This document shows positions 1 through 11,815 of a DNA stretch of 64,000 nucleotides, piece after piece; positions within the stretch are counted from its first letter, which is position 1; every line of letters begins with the position of its first letter. The DNA is from Kingdonia uniflora (Eukaryota; Streptophyta; Magnoliopsida; Ranunculales; Circaeasteraceae). The position numbers and the translations under genes were made by a program. The DNA lies in contig JACGCM010002493.1 of NCBI GenBank assembly GCA_014058105.1, positions 1,410,437 through 1,474,436 on the forward strand, given 5' to 3'. The notes under the pieces were generated by a model. That model saw only the letters and a program-made list of their open reading frames with translations, did no database searches and was not told the origin of the DNA.

Positions 1-3000
1 GTTTTTCATCCTTCGCCACCAAAGCAACATGAATTGCAGATGTCCATGTCCCTGCTCAGAGTATTGTAAGAGGTCATTGCCCCTATAGCAATCCCCAAGG
101 GAAGATTCCTTATGATAAAATTCCTGTCCACAAGACCATGTTAGATGGAACAATATTATGCATAACCAACTCAAAGTAGCTTATAGAAGAAGCAGTCTAA
201 GTCTTCCTCAAAGACCATTATTATCTCCTTATGCCTTCTCTTTAAGACATGGAATCCATAGATAGCAAATTAAGGAGGGAGAATCATTTGAAAGGCACCC
301 TAGATGGAGGTTGCTACTTATGCATTCTCAAACCCCTCATGCTAGGATTTACGTGATTTCCATCATTGCAAAATGCTAAAATCTGAGGACACTAGGGCTT
401 GAAGCATATTTTTGAACGATGGAATATATTTTTAATTTTTTTATGAAATAGATGAACAAAACCGAGAAAGTCTTTAAGAGAAAACTGATTTGAACTAAAA
501 ATGATATTAATTGGTGATGCCGGTTTTTATTTTCTTTTTTTCTTTTCATTTATCATATTTTTTTTATTCTGGCTTGTTCTATCTAACATTTCTCTATGCA
601 TCAAACTCCAGAGTCCTTAGGAAAGTTCTCTTTTGTTCAAAGTCGTGATCTTCTACTCAATAATAATCTTAGAAAATAGCACTTGTGTCGTGTCCGTTGA
701 CACAAGTTTTTGATCTCCTTCATAAGATTGGGTAAGTGGTTACAACTCATTAGTAAGGTTTTTTTTAACGCAATATAGTGGTTGGTTAAACACATCATGG
801 TAAGTTGTTAAAAACATCATGGATTTTATGTTTTCAAAACCAGGTTTATAGTGACCATAATCATCCCATGTGTCAAGATTAATTTTTATGCGTAGCGATT
901 CCTTAGCTTTTTTACAGCTTTGTCTAAGTATAAATACAACTTTGATTGGACCTTCATTTTGTCCGAGAAAAACTTCATAACAGAGCATACAAACTCATCG
1001 CGGTTATAACAAAACGACCATTTAGAAAACAAAAATAGCGGTATTTTTATAAACCATCATTAGTCTATAGGTTGTGTTATTCATTTTTGTCTCATACAAA
1101 CAAAGTGAAAGATCCACTTAAAATTGCATATGTACTTAGACAAAACTGCAACAAAAGTCAAGAAATTGCGATGCGCAAAACTCAAATTCGGCACACGGGA
1201 CATTTATGGCAATTCAAAACATGGTTTTGAAACCAATGCATCATGGTTTTAACCATTGATATGATGTGTTTCACCAACCGCTTATCCATGAACCCATGAT
1301 AATTTGCTAAACATCCGTCTATGATGTGTTTAACCAATCACGTATCTATGATCCTGTGATGTATTACAAAATTACTTGCCATGAACTTTAACCGCATACC
1401 CATGCTCATATAGTTGGTTATAGATTTTTTTATAAATTGGTTATTTCAAAACACAAATCCCTCTCCCTCTCCCTCTCACATGCTTTTAAATGTTATGTGG
1501 AGATTCTAAAAGCTTATCCCGTTACACTTCACCATGTCTCTCGAGCCGTCCTTTGGATGCTTATACTTCCTTGATATTAAATTTAAAAAACGCTAAGGTT
1601 GAAATCCGCTCCGAAGAGCTCCATTTGTGACGAGAGTTCACTCGGTCGTCATCACGTTGCTTTCTAATTTCAATCAAGGAAGCGATAACAGATTGCTGGG
1701 TATAGGTGAAATGATAATAAGATGCATGTTTATATGTTCAAAATGTCCGAAACTACTAGTATACCGGGTGCCGGTGGGACCGACCGCAAATTTGTTTGTT
1801 TTAATTTCTTTTAACACTAACAACTCAAGCAAATAAAATAAATCAAAGCCACAAGGAAAACGAATAGCTAACCCATCCGTATATTCTGATTGGTCCAACA
1901 AGGAATATTCACCCGTAGAACACACAAATAACTTTATCAGTAACTACAGTATATTTGCAACTTCGAAGTCATAATCCTTCACATGACATGTACATTTGAA
2001 ATTCTCGCCATGTTTCAAGGATACTCAAAGTTAGACCATTCAACTTTTTATTATTGTATGGAGTTTCATCTGAATATACAGTTTAATGGCGGATTATGGG
2101 AGGAATCATATGGGAGTTGAATTCACTGTTGTTAGAGCCCAAGGTTTCCTTTATAAGGAGAACAATTTGTACAAAGTAAAAACTTTATCCAAAGTAGTCT
2201 TCAGATGAAGAGTTATGATGCAAGGACAAAAGTGAAAATAAGAAGAATTGATAATCCACCTCGTTCAATATCAAATGAACATAGTAGCCAAAATTTCAAT
2301 TTAGCCCTTATTTGAAAGGAAAATGGATACTCGTTATATATAAGCTCTTGCTGAGAAGTATAGTGACCAAAATATGGAAATGCTCATACCCGAAATTGTA
2401 CATGCATGCAAACATGAGTCATACTCGTCCCCAATCTACACCCCTGCCCCAACATCAACACCACCACCCTTATGGGCCAGATCTCCACTGTGTTGGCAAC
2501 GTACTTTTTTGTATCACGATATCTGTACCCACTTGCTACTAAACATTTGAGCATGAAAACCACACAACAGATTCAACAACTGATTAAATGGCAACACAAT
2601 TATAAGTCCCTCCAACAACTATACTTTAATTCCCTTATCCTACATTTATTTTGTTGCATGCCAACCCGAAAGCTAAAGCTCACGGATGACACTACAGGGC
2701 CAAAAATATTTTTCCTCCATGCCGTGAAATGTCTAACATCGGCTAGCTTAGAGGCAACTTCAACGACGCATGCCAAGAAAATTGGAAAAAAATTAATTGA
2801 AGATGAATATGTTGAGACTCTAATCACCAAAACCTACAGTGCAACTGCGCAAATATCAACAACAAAAGCACAAATAAGAAAGAAAAAAAAAAACATAAAC
2901 AACAATCAATACCCCCCAAGTGTGAAGCTAACAATAAACAACTACAGAAACAACAAGATTAAATATCCCATTTTTTTATTGTGTAGAGATACGCCAAATT

Positions 3001-3880
3001 TTAGGAGGAATAATCAAACCTGACCATGGTTTTTAAATTGAAGATCACGGGAGATGTAGACTCAAGAGGCATCAAATCGGAAAAGATACTCCAGATGTAC
3101 GAGTAAATACTCGACTATTAATGCAACATAGAAACATCGAAGAGGCATGCTTTACTTCTGTAATCACAATCACGTGGTAGGAATTGTCTCAAAGCATTCG
3201 CTGGATAAATCTACAAAATCAACTTAAATGTTTTGGACAATGTAATTGAGAGAGAGAGAGAGAGGAAATTACCCGTGTATGGTTTTAGCCATTGTTGTTC
3301 CCCTTCAAGATTACCCGTCTATGATTTTTAGTCACTTCTATACAATAAGAAAATTTTACTATTCTTGCTTTGGGAAGAGAGACAAAAGAGCTTGAGATCT
3401 AGAGTAGGAATTTTTAGTTTGTGAGAGAGAAATCTGCAAACCACTCCAAACTAACTAACCGTTCTGTGGAGATGAGAGATATAGAGGAGAGATTTGAGGA
3501 ATCGGTTTGGGGGAGGTTACTCGAGAAAGTTAAAAGTTAAAAGCTAGAAACCAGTAACACCCCTCCAATTTTCTAGATTTGAAGAGATACAAAAAGTAAC
3601 TAAAGTCATCTGGAAAGGGTATTTTAGGAAGCAAAAAAGCTTCAGTCAAGACATACACCGATTTTTGGAGGTTACTGGTGTAAGGGAGACCTCCCTATCG
3701 GTCGGTCTGATTAGGAAATAAGTAAGGGTGTACGATTGGGGGTGGTGGGATGGGTAAGGATGTTAAGTCGTTCTATGAGTGTAGTCTATGCCTGAAGCGG
3801 TGTTAGAAATGGTTGGTTCGGGCACTTCCTTTTGATTTATGATCATCTTGGTCTCTACTGTTACTGCAGTATCAAATAAT
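1..3880. other. Unrecognised AT-rich intergenic or intronic sequence
   Basis: I see no gene here that I can support. Open frames are short or low-complexity; the longest, 183 codons at 2472-3023 on the plus strand, is rich in Lys, Asn, Gln and Thr with no domain. There is a short GA repeat near 3249-3264, a C/T-rich stretch near 1461-1480, and loosely repeated phrases containing ATGATGTGTTT around 1260 and 1320. If the CCDC47-like gene at 5833 is complete, its upstream exons must lie before this stretch, which would then be part of a long intron. Confidence 0.5.
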
Positions 3881-3908
3881 TGATTTTTGTCTTCCTTTAT
3901 GGAGTGTA

Positions 3909-4866
3909 ATGGGCTATTTTCATGGAATTACCTGGAGAAGACTTGAAGATTCCAAAGTGCTTAATTCAGCATTCCTCAGCCAAGGACATGTCACCCAAAT
4001 GACGATACAGGATACAAGTGTATGGAACCACGTGGATAATGTTGTATTACCGGATAAGATTTTCTATGTAATGTTTTTTCTAATATTTTTCCATTTTTTT
4101 AAACCCAGCTCTTGCGTTTAGGGGTAGAAATGACCTTCTAAAGCTACTTTTTCTTCTTGAACTTTCGCTATGGGAAAGTGTACAAATTCTGTATATTGAG
4201 GAATTCTTAACCAATGGCTGGGAGTAGTTACAATGTAATTTGTGAAGTTGACACAGTTTGTGGATCATATTTCATTTTAAGGGTATTTATAAGGTATCGG
4301 CGTAGTTCACCCATTCAGAATAATAGTCGGGCTATGCCGAACATGGTGGCTGAGGTGCCTTATTAGTTATAGTAATGTTAGTATGCTCCAAAAGGACGGA
4401 GGTAGTGGAAGACGATTACTTTTGCTTTCATTATGAATGTGTGGTGGGAATTGCGGGCAGGACACGTGAGACAAACTTAGTTACCCCAGATAGCATTGGT
4501 TACATTTACGGTTTGAGTAAGATAAGCTTTGTTTTCATATCTATCTTTTCCTTTTGTCAGTTTGTGGTGGACAGAGCGTACGATAATGAGGGGATTTTAG
4601 CTTGTACTTGAACTGCCTATATGAGCTGTGGCTACTTGAGTAGATGGGCCTATCTTACATGCATGATACAACCTTCAGGTGCTGTACTTTTTTATTTCCT
4701 TAGGTATATGGTTTATGTGATCACTTCATTCCCAAAGAGAAAGAATAGTATCTTGATGTCTTTACAGATTTGGGCTGTGGCAGCTGTGGTGGCAATTGTA
4801 TTCTCAGGAAAGAGTTCACAATGCATTGTTATACCCATGAAAGGCAAGTGTGTTGATTTAGATATT
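3909..4866 (+). other. Exon-like open patches of unknown origin
   Basis: Three open plus-strand patches (3909-4121, 4375-4611, 4621-4866) have slightly better codon texture than their surroundings. In one frame near 4770-4850 they give a Cys/His-rich phrase, GCGSCGGNC followed by TMHCYTHE. I do not recognise a family and cannot join them by clean splice sites. They could be decayed exons of an old gene or chance. They do not match the CCDC47-like protein expected to lie upstream of 5833. Confidence 0.2.
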
Positions 4867-5832
4867 TAAGGGAATACTTTGTTATGGTGATTGGTCTTAT
4901 AAGAAATTTAGGACATGGGTACTCCTTTTGGTAAACAAGGTTAGTTCAAGTAGAATCTAAGACATGGATAGGAATATGAATGTAGGCTCCTGTATGCTAT
5001 ATCATGTGTTGAAGGCTTTCTATACATGTTAGGCTCAAGTCCTTCACCTAGGCCTGCTTCAAGATAAAGGATCATGGTAGAGGTTGAGGTTTGAAGGCCA
5101 AGGATCATGGTATGTTTTCCCGAGCTCTCTTTAGGAGCATTCTTTCATCTCCCATCTTCCTCTTCCTTAGCACTTGTTAGCCGTATTTATCAGAGAGAAA
5201 AAACATGCTAGCCTGAACGCTTCAGTTCATATGAGTTTAACCAAACTTCAGCTGTCTGGCATCTGATAAAACCGACCAAGATGCTTACCGTTTTGACCAT
5301 ATTCCCAGTTCAATACTTCAATGCCAACTCAGCCACTAACTTGCCAGCTAAGCATCTACCAAATGTTTTAACCAATTTTAAAAACCTATCAGGGCATCTG
5401 AAATGCCGTATCCTTAGGAATTAAACAACCAATCTAAAACCATGAGTGGAAGAACATAAAAGGTTCAATTAGGAACCGTGTGTGATAAATCCTTTTGGTT
5501 TACATTCATCCTTAGTAGTAAGTATTCATTCAGCTGTTTTGATTAAGCTGAGTCAGTTGGCTCAATAGACTTTGGATATTAAGTTGAGTATCAACTGAAT
5601 TCATCAATTATTAAATATTATCATAATTTCATTTTTAACGTAGTTGATGACTCAATTGAGTTGCTTTAGTTATAATTGATTCAAGCTCAAAATCGATTTA
5701 ATTTATCCACTAATATAGCATTGGAATGCTTGTGAGACATACCAAGCATTTTGAAGTATCAGGGAATCATCAGCCAGCCAGATATTTTTAGTGAGATAGA
5801 TACCTGATTGATTTAATTTGTGCCATGGGCAG

Positions 5833-8800
5833 GTTTTTGGTGATAAAGCATTTGAGAAATTTGGGAAGGCATTTATCTCTATGCACATCTCTGACCGATG
5901 TCTGGGATCTCACGGGAAGATGCTATTATTCAAGTTTGCTCTCCCAGATGCTAATCACATGGCGGATATGACAAGATTGGTGGCTCTTGTACCTTACTAC
6001 ATCGATTTAATAGGTCGATATAAGCTCAGCTCACAGGTTAGTTTTTCACATTTTTGGCATTTCAAAATTCCAGTTAACAATATGCAGTGTAATTCATGTC
6101 AATATCCGAACTTTATAGTTTTATTGGGGAACGTACAAGGATTACATGGTAGTTAAAAGGCCCATATAAAAATAAAATGTACTATTCATGCTTAAATTCG
6201 TATTGTCCTATTTATTTTTATAGGGTACGAGCAATTATGCACGCGCTATCACGCTTGCGTACGCATTATTTTTGGAAATATAATTGGGTTTTGAATTACT
6301 TTTTGAGGTTATTTTGTATTAGTAAAAATGGTATAATTGATTAATAGTATATGCAGTTCTATATTTTTGTTTAAATTGAACTAAAATGTCAACATATGTA
6401 GGATACTACATTACATTAAATAAATAAAAAAACAAAGAAATATAAAAGACTAAAGAGAATGAAATTTCTTAAACTAATATGTTGAAACAAAAGCAATAAC
6501 TTTATTTGTTTTTATCCTATGTGGAATAATTTGACGAAAGAAAAACCAAGCATAAATGAGTTTATCGCATTTTATACTATCACTACTTTTTGCTTTTTGG
6601 CAATATATATTAGGTTGTGTCTCTGTAATCGTTGTTTGTTCTCTCACATATTGATTTCTAAACATCTCAAATATGTCTCCATAATAAGATGGAAATCACT
6701 AATGTCAAACTCAAAAAATGATTAAAGGTTATGACGAACGCTTTTGAAGACAAGTTACAAAACAACCAAATTCCATGCAAGGCAAACGTAATGTAAGCCT
6801 CGTCAACTTTCAGTGTTACTTTCTTAATCTATCGTCTATAAATTGTCCAATTTTTAGAACTCCCTGGTCACTAAGAACTCTACGCATATTTGAAGATTCT
6901 TGAATGCCGATAGAGGGGATTAGTGTTGCTTTGCAAATGTCTGAGTGAGATTTATTTAGCTCTCCAACAGTAGTATCCTTCTTTCCATTGCAAAAGAGTT
7001 TCACCGCAGGGCAAAACATTGATGTTGTGAAAGAGATTAAATATATAGTGTCCACTATCGGCGAGTGAAACATCCTTGACAAAGCAATAACCATAATATC
7101 AACTCTTACAACATTAAATTATTTCATAGTATAACACTTAGAATATGGAGCTATTGTTTTACCATGTGATGCATTTTTTGCAAAAAAAATTTTTGCGAAC
7201 AAAAAGATTTTCATTATTATGAGATTGAAAACCATGAAATAGAAAAGAAAATGACAGATGGAGATTACTAGATGAAGAGACTAATAACAAAATGAGAGTT
7301 CCGGAAGTAGAACATAACATTACAAGCTAGTTGCCGCCACCTCACAGCTCAAATCGAAATCGCTGGGCCAACAACACCAAGAGCTATGGGTCAATAGTGT
7401 CACAACTCCATATCAAGAAAGACGCGATAGCATAGTTACAACATAGTGACAAGAATAGTCAAAAGTTCCCTGAAGCGCAGTGTACCCCCTAGCGGCAATG
7501 GTAGTAATCATCAGCAAGTCACGAGCTTCAACACAATCATTAGCTTGTCTCAAGGTTAGCCCCCCAGGTGCTTTCTCAATCAAGCTTTTTCAATCTCTAG
7601 GCTAATTAATGAATGAAGAATCCGTTGGTCTCTAATCGCAAGCGCCCCGCCATAGTCACGACCTTCAACACAATCATTAGCTTGTCTCAAGGTTAGCCCC
7701 CCAGGCGCTTTCTCAGTCAAGCTTTTTCAATCTCTAGGCTAATTAATGAATGAAGAATCAAAGCGAAGCAAATAGAAGGCAGCAAGAAAGAAGGAAGTCG
7801 GGCCAACGGCAATCACTCATGCCTCCTTTCTGAGAGGTCGTGGTTGACGTTCTCCTATGCTGTGGGAATTGTCAGTTGAGACGGTAGCAATCCGTTGATA
7901 CGCTATTTAGAATACGGGGCGGCATTGCGTGAAAGAAACTCTGGAGTGGACACCCATTCTTTTGATTTTTCTTATAGACATTACCGCTACGAAAGCATAG
8001 GGACACGCCAGCCGTAGAATGGTAGAATCCAAGGGATGCCTAACTGGCGGTGGCGGACCCTCTGTTGTAGAAAATGCCAGTGTTTGGAGGCCACCTTCTC
8101 TCCAGCTCGTGAACAACGCACATGGAACAAAAGGTATACGAGACAACATAAGAATTCTTCATGAGTTTGATAGCAAGGGGCCAATGATCTATTCTTTTCA
8201 GATCTATTCATGAAAAGAGGATAAGGCTTCGGTGAAACTCTGTTATGGAGGTTATGGTCTGAACAACAACTCTCGTTTTGAGGAATACATGGTGGGTTTG
8301 GTTTGCCTATAGAAGGTTAGGGGTGAAATGCCACTTCGAACCCAGAGCTAGCAAAGAGGGTGAGTCAGAGCCGGCTGAAAGGACTAGTAACGGGGCGTAG
8401 GCCTTGTAGGTAAGACTAGACCCGCCAGTAAGTAATCCAAAAGAACTCACGCTCACGCTCACTTTCTTGTTGATCGAAAAAGAGTTGTTTATAGACATGA
8501 CCACTACACGAAAGACTATAGGTTTGATCCTAGCTTTTTCTTTTGTGGTAACGACATAGCGACTTGACCGGAATTGTTTAAAGTAGTCTACGCTATATCC
8601 TCCCAAGTCTTAAGCAGTTGTTGGAAGTAATTTTGGATTGCATATATATAGGTGAATGAGGAAGGTGTATGAGAGAAGTATTTATAGGTACATTTGGAAA
8701 TTTGGAAAATGGATATCAAGAGTCAATAGTGATTAAGGTGGAATAATACTTATAGTAATACACTGATCTTGGATATCACATTTATCTAGGATAAGAAGAG

Positions 8801-10200
8801 CATGCAGACTAATGGGGGACTCTACTAAAAGGTTGCCTTGAAATGTAGGCGATATAACAATAAGCATATAGTGCATTAGTCTTATACATTATGACAAGTA
8901 TATTGTTGTCATACTTTGAGTACTGTGACCGGCAAAGTTTATCTTGTTTGAACAGCAGATGACGATCAAACCCAAAGCGTGGACAAAGTTATATCCTTCT
9001 CAAGGATAATACCCAAAGTGCTCTCATACCCAAAGCATGGACAAAGTTATTGCAAAGGAGAAACCAATTAGGTTTTAACCTGTGGGCAACTAAATTGCTT
9101 CTGTAGAAAATACCCTACAAATTTGGGTTCTAGCCATTAAGGTATGGAGAGATGAAAAGGGCAATAGCTTTTCAGCGGCAGGTTTCGTCTTAGTCGACGT
9201 AGTCTCAAATCTCTAGATAGGTAGAGAACCCCCTGCCCCAGCTACGCTGCTTTAAGAAGGCTATTGATAACGAAAAGAAGAAGCCATTAGTCTCAAGTTC
9301 TCTTCAATCAACACAGATCATAGGATCAAGGCTAGATCAGCCAATGGCTTCAGGTCCGGTAGAGAATAGGAGTGGCAAGCAAGTAAACTAGGATTCTTGG
9401 ATGAAGGATAGCAAAGGCGTAGAAGCAGCTAAAAATGAAGAGCGTAACAAGAGATGTAAGGTTTGGAATTCGGTGTCAAGCAGCGAAGAGAGAGAGATAA
9501 GAAGAAGAGAGAGGAGACCGGAGAACTATGAGGGGGAAGAGAGGAGAGGCGAGAGAGATATAGAGCTAAATTGGGTTTTCAACTATCTATTCTCGAGAAT
9601 TGTATTATAGTGTAAATGTAGGGGTCAAATTAATTCCTTGTCCTAGTTTATTCAATGGACTTGATTTACTTTTAGTTATGCCTAATATAATCTAGACAAT
9701 CCAAAATTTCCTAGAGTGATGGACGGTTAAAGCTCAGCCTAACAGCTGAGTTTTTTTTTCTTCTTCTTAATATAGATAATTACTTACTTAATTACCAAGT
9801 TACTTTTCAAACATAAATTCTGTAACTACTCTTTTTTACCTGTGCCCAAATTTTCGAGCGGATATTGGACTCCAAATTCGTATTTATAATCTTTTCTACG
9901 TTTTCATTTTTGTTTTATGCCATGCGGACTTGGCTCAAATCTTGACATGTTTCCATTTCACAAGTGCAGGTCAGATCTAAGACGGATGCGGCCAGGGTGA
10001 AAGCAGCCCAAGAGGAATACAAAGAACAACAATACGCGAGGCAGGAAGCACTTCAGAAGAAGAAGTTAGAGAAGCGACAAAAGATGGAGGAAGGTGAGGC
10101 AAAGCTCAGTGCAGAGGCACTTCGCAAAAGAGAAGCAAAAGAAAGGGCTCGCCAGATGAAGAAGGGAGCTCCGAAAGTGAAGATGACCCGCGCACACTAG
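5833..10200 (+). CDS. CCDC47: Plant CCDC47-like ER protein (DUF1682), last two coding exons
   Basis: Two exons encode the C-terminal 144 residues of a protein of the CCDC47/At5g49945 family (DUF1682). CCDC47 is known as an ER membrane, calcium-binding subunit of the PAT complex that helps insert multipass membrane proteins. Exon A is 5833-6036, 68 codons, after a CAG acceptor and before a GT donor; it reads VFGDKAFEKFGK, then FKFALPDA and LIGRYKLSSQ. Exon B is 9970-10200, a Lys/Glu/Arg-rich coiled coil ending KMTRAH before TAG. The phases match (0/0) and both exons are free of stops. The plant protein is normally about 480 residues, so the signal peptide, membrane segment and most of the DUF1682 domain are missing. 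I could not find those exons in 1-5832: either the next intron upstream exceeds 5.8 kb, or this is a 3' gene fragment. The intervening intron is 3.9 kb. Confidence 0.85.
7300..9400. other. Organelle-like (possible mitochondrial) insertion in an intron
   Basis: This part of the CCDC47-like intron is clearly less AT-rich than the sequence around it and reads like plant mitochondrial intergenic DNA, with many short GAAG/AAGAAAGAAGG phrases and GC-balanced text. A minus-strand open frame at 8307-8606 contains a Ser/Leu-rich stretch (LTGGSSLTYKAYAPLLVL) of a kind I associate with hypothetical ORFs annotated in plant mitochondrial genomes. This is composition plus recollection, not an alignment. 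It could instead be a transposon remnant. The limits are approximate. Confidence 0.4.
7517..7759. repeat. 106-bp direct repeat, two copies
   Basis: Copies at 7517-7622 and 7654-7759 are nearly identical (about three differences) and are separated by 31 bases. Both run from AGTCACGA to GAATGAAGAATC. The repeat lies in the organelle-like segment of the CCDC47-like intron. Confidence 0.9.
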
Positions 10201-11775
10201 ATTCTCACACCTCCACCTTGTACGTGTTTCTACAACTCAGTTTAGCTTCACGAATCCTCTTTTTGGGTGATATCTTTAGCTTCATTTTGTTTGTCCACTC
10301 GCTAGTTACTTCAATTCTCATCAACATTATATTGACTAGTCTGACATTTTGAAGTTATCTTTTTGGATCTTAAGCCATGGTAGATAATTGAAATACTGAA
10401 AGAAAGAAAAATTCATGCATGTAATCCCACTGGCTTTCGGATATGCAATGTTAGATCTTTTGATTTATCAATTAGAGCCTATGTTGTATTTGGTTTTCAA
10501 GTGCAGGGTTATTGTTCAGCTGAAGTTTTTATACTTCGTTTGTAGATATTCCCCTAGATCATTTGTTGTGAATTGATTTCATTTCATAACTGTTGCTTAC
10601 ACAAAATCCCAGTCTCATTAAACAGAATAGTGTGCATGTTTACATGTAAACAAATTCTACACCTGATCAGTCACAACAATTCCGAGGCGTAAAATCTTCT
10701 AGATTCTCCACCTTTTACATTGGAAAACTGGAGACAGTAACAACAATGCCATCCAAAAAATTTATATTGCTTCAGAAAATCTTTCAGGTTCACAATATTT
10801 TGGGTGACGCCAATGCTAAATTCATATGAAAGAAAACTCAACTAATGAAATAGCCATCCCCAGATAATATATTTCTGGGGTAAGCATGATGCCTAAAAAG
10901 AAACTGAATCTTATACGGGTATTGGAAGTATTAGTATCCCTCTGCTAGACTTCTGAATTTTTCGCAACTTGTGAAAGGAAGAAGAGATTAGTAGGCGGAA
11001 GGATCAAAGATTGGATATTTCTATTTTTTTTTCAAAGGTTTAGTTTCTAGAAGACAATGTGTGTTAGGGACAAAACGAATTTGCATGCTCAAAACAGGAG
11101 ATGAGACGGTATTTGATTCCAATTTTTCTCTTTTGTTTAGCTGAAATCATCAAGCATCTTTTCAAACACACCCAACCAAACCATTTAAACCACCTCTTGA
11201 CTTTCGATACCATCCCAAAATCAAATCCTGTACTCCGTTTACTATATAGATATCCAACTTCGACTCGTCCTCAATGACTTCCATGTGTTTTGGCTTCTAG
11301 TTTTGTTATGATGCTGGTTATATATGCGTATTTTTATCTGCAAATTGTGAGATATATAGTTCTACATTGGGCATGTCAAGCTTTGCATCTCAAAATATAA
11401 GATTCCGGGGCTTCTCCTCTCATTGCCAATTGGTTTTAAGATGGAACTTCAAGCTCTAGGTGTCTTCCAGGGTTCAAACTTGTGTTAGAAGTTTACTTCA
11501 AAATCAAGATATTATTTAGGCTAAACTTTTTCATGTTTGAGAGAAAGTTTGATATGAGGGTGAAAGAGAAGAGATGGAGTTGAGGAGTACATGATCATTA
11601 TGGAGAGAAAGATACCTTTTTAGTCTATCCATACCAGGTCCGTCCTTAGTGCCACAAAAGCAAAAATTCTATTCCTTCCCTTTGTCTTTGGTTCTTTCCC
11701 ATGCCATGACAAAGGAATTTTATCAAATTATTCCCTCTCTCACCACACCTTTTATACCTCTTCATAGTTCATACT

Positions 11776-11780
<5 letters not shown>
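10201..11780. other. 3' flank of the CCDC47-like gene and upstream region of the GRAS gene
   Basis: No coding region is supported. The left part is the 3' UTR and downstream flank of the CCDC47-like gene. The right part is the likely promoter and leader of the GRAS gene, with a TATA-like TTTATACC at about 11750-11758. Confidence 0.5.

Positions 11781-11807
<27 letters not shown>
11781..11807. repeat. CT dinucleotide repeat in the GRAS leader
   Basis: A run of about 13 CT units ends 9 bases before the GRAS start codon. C/T-rich leaders are common in plants. Because the run is followed by TTTTTAAG directly before the ATG, it also resembles a 3' splice site, so an upstream non-coding exon is possible. 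Confidence 0.85.
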
Positions 11808-11812
<5 letters not shown>

Positions 11813-11815
11813 AAG

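Noticed and set aside
2472..3023. 183-codon open frame
   Set aside because: Composition is low-complexity (Lys/Asn/Thr), codon use looks random, there is no domain, and no promoter or splice context supports it.
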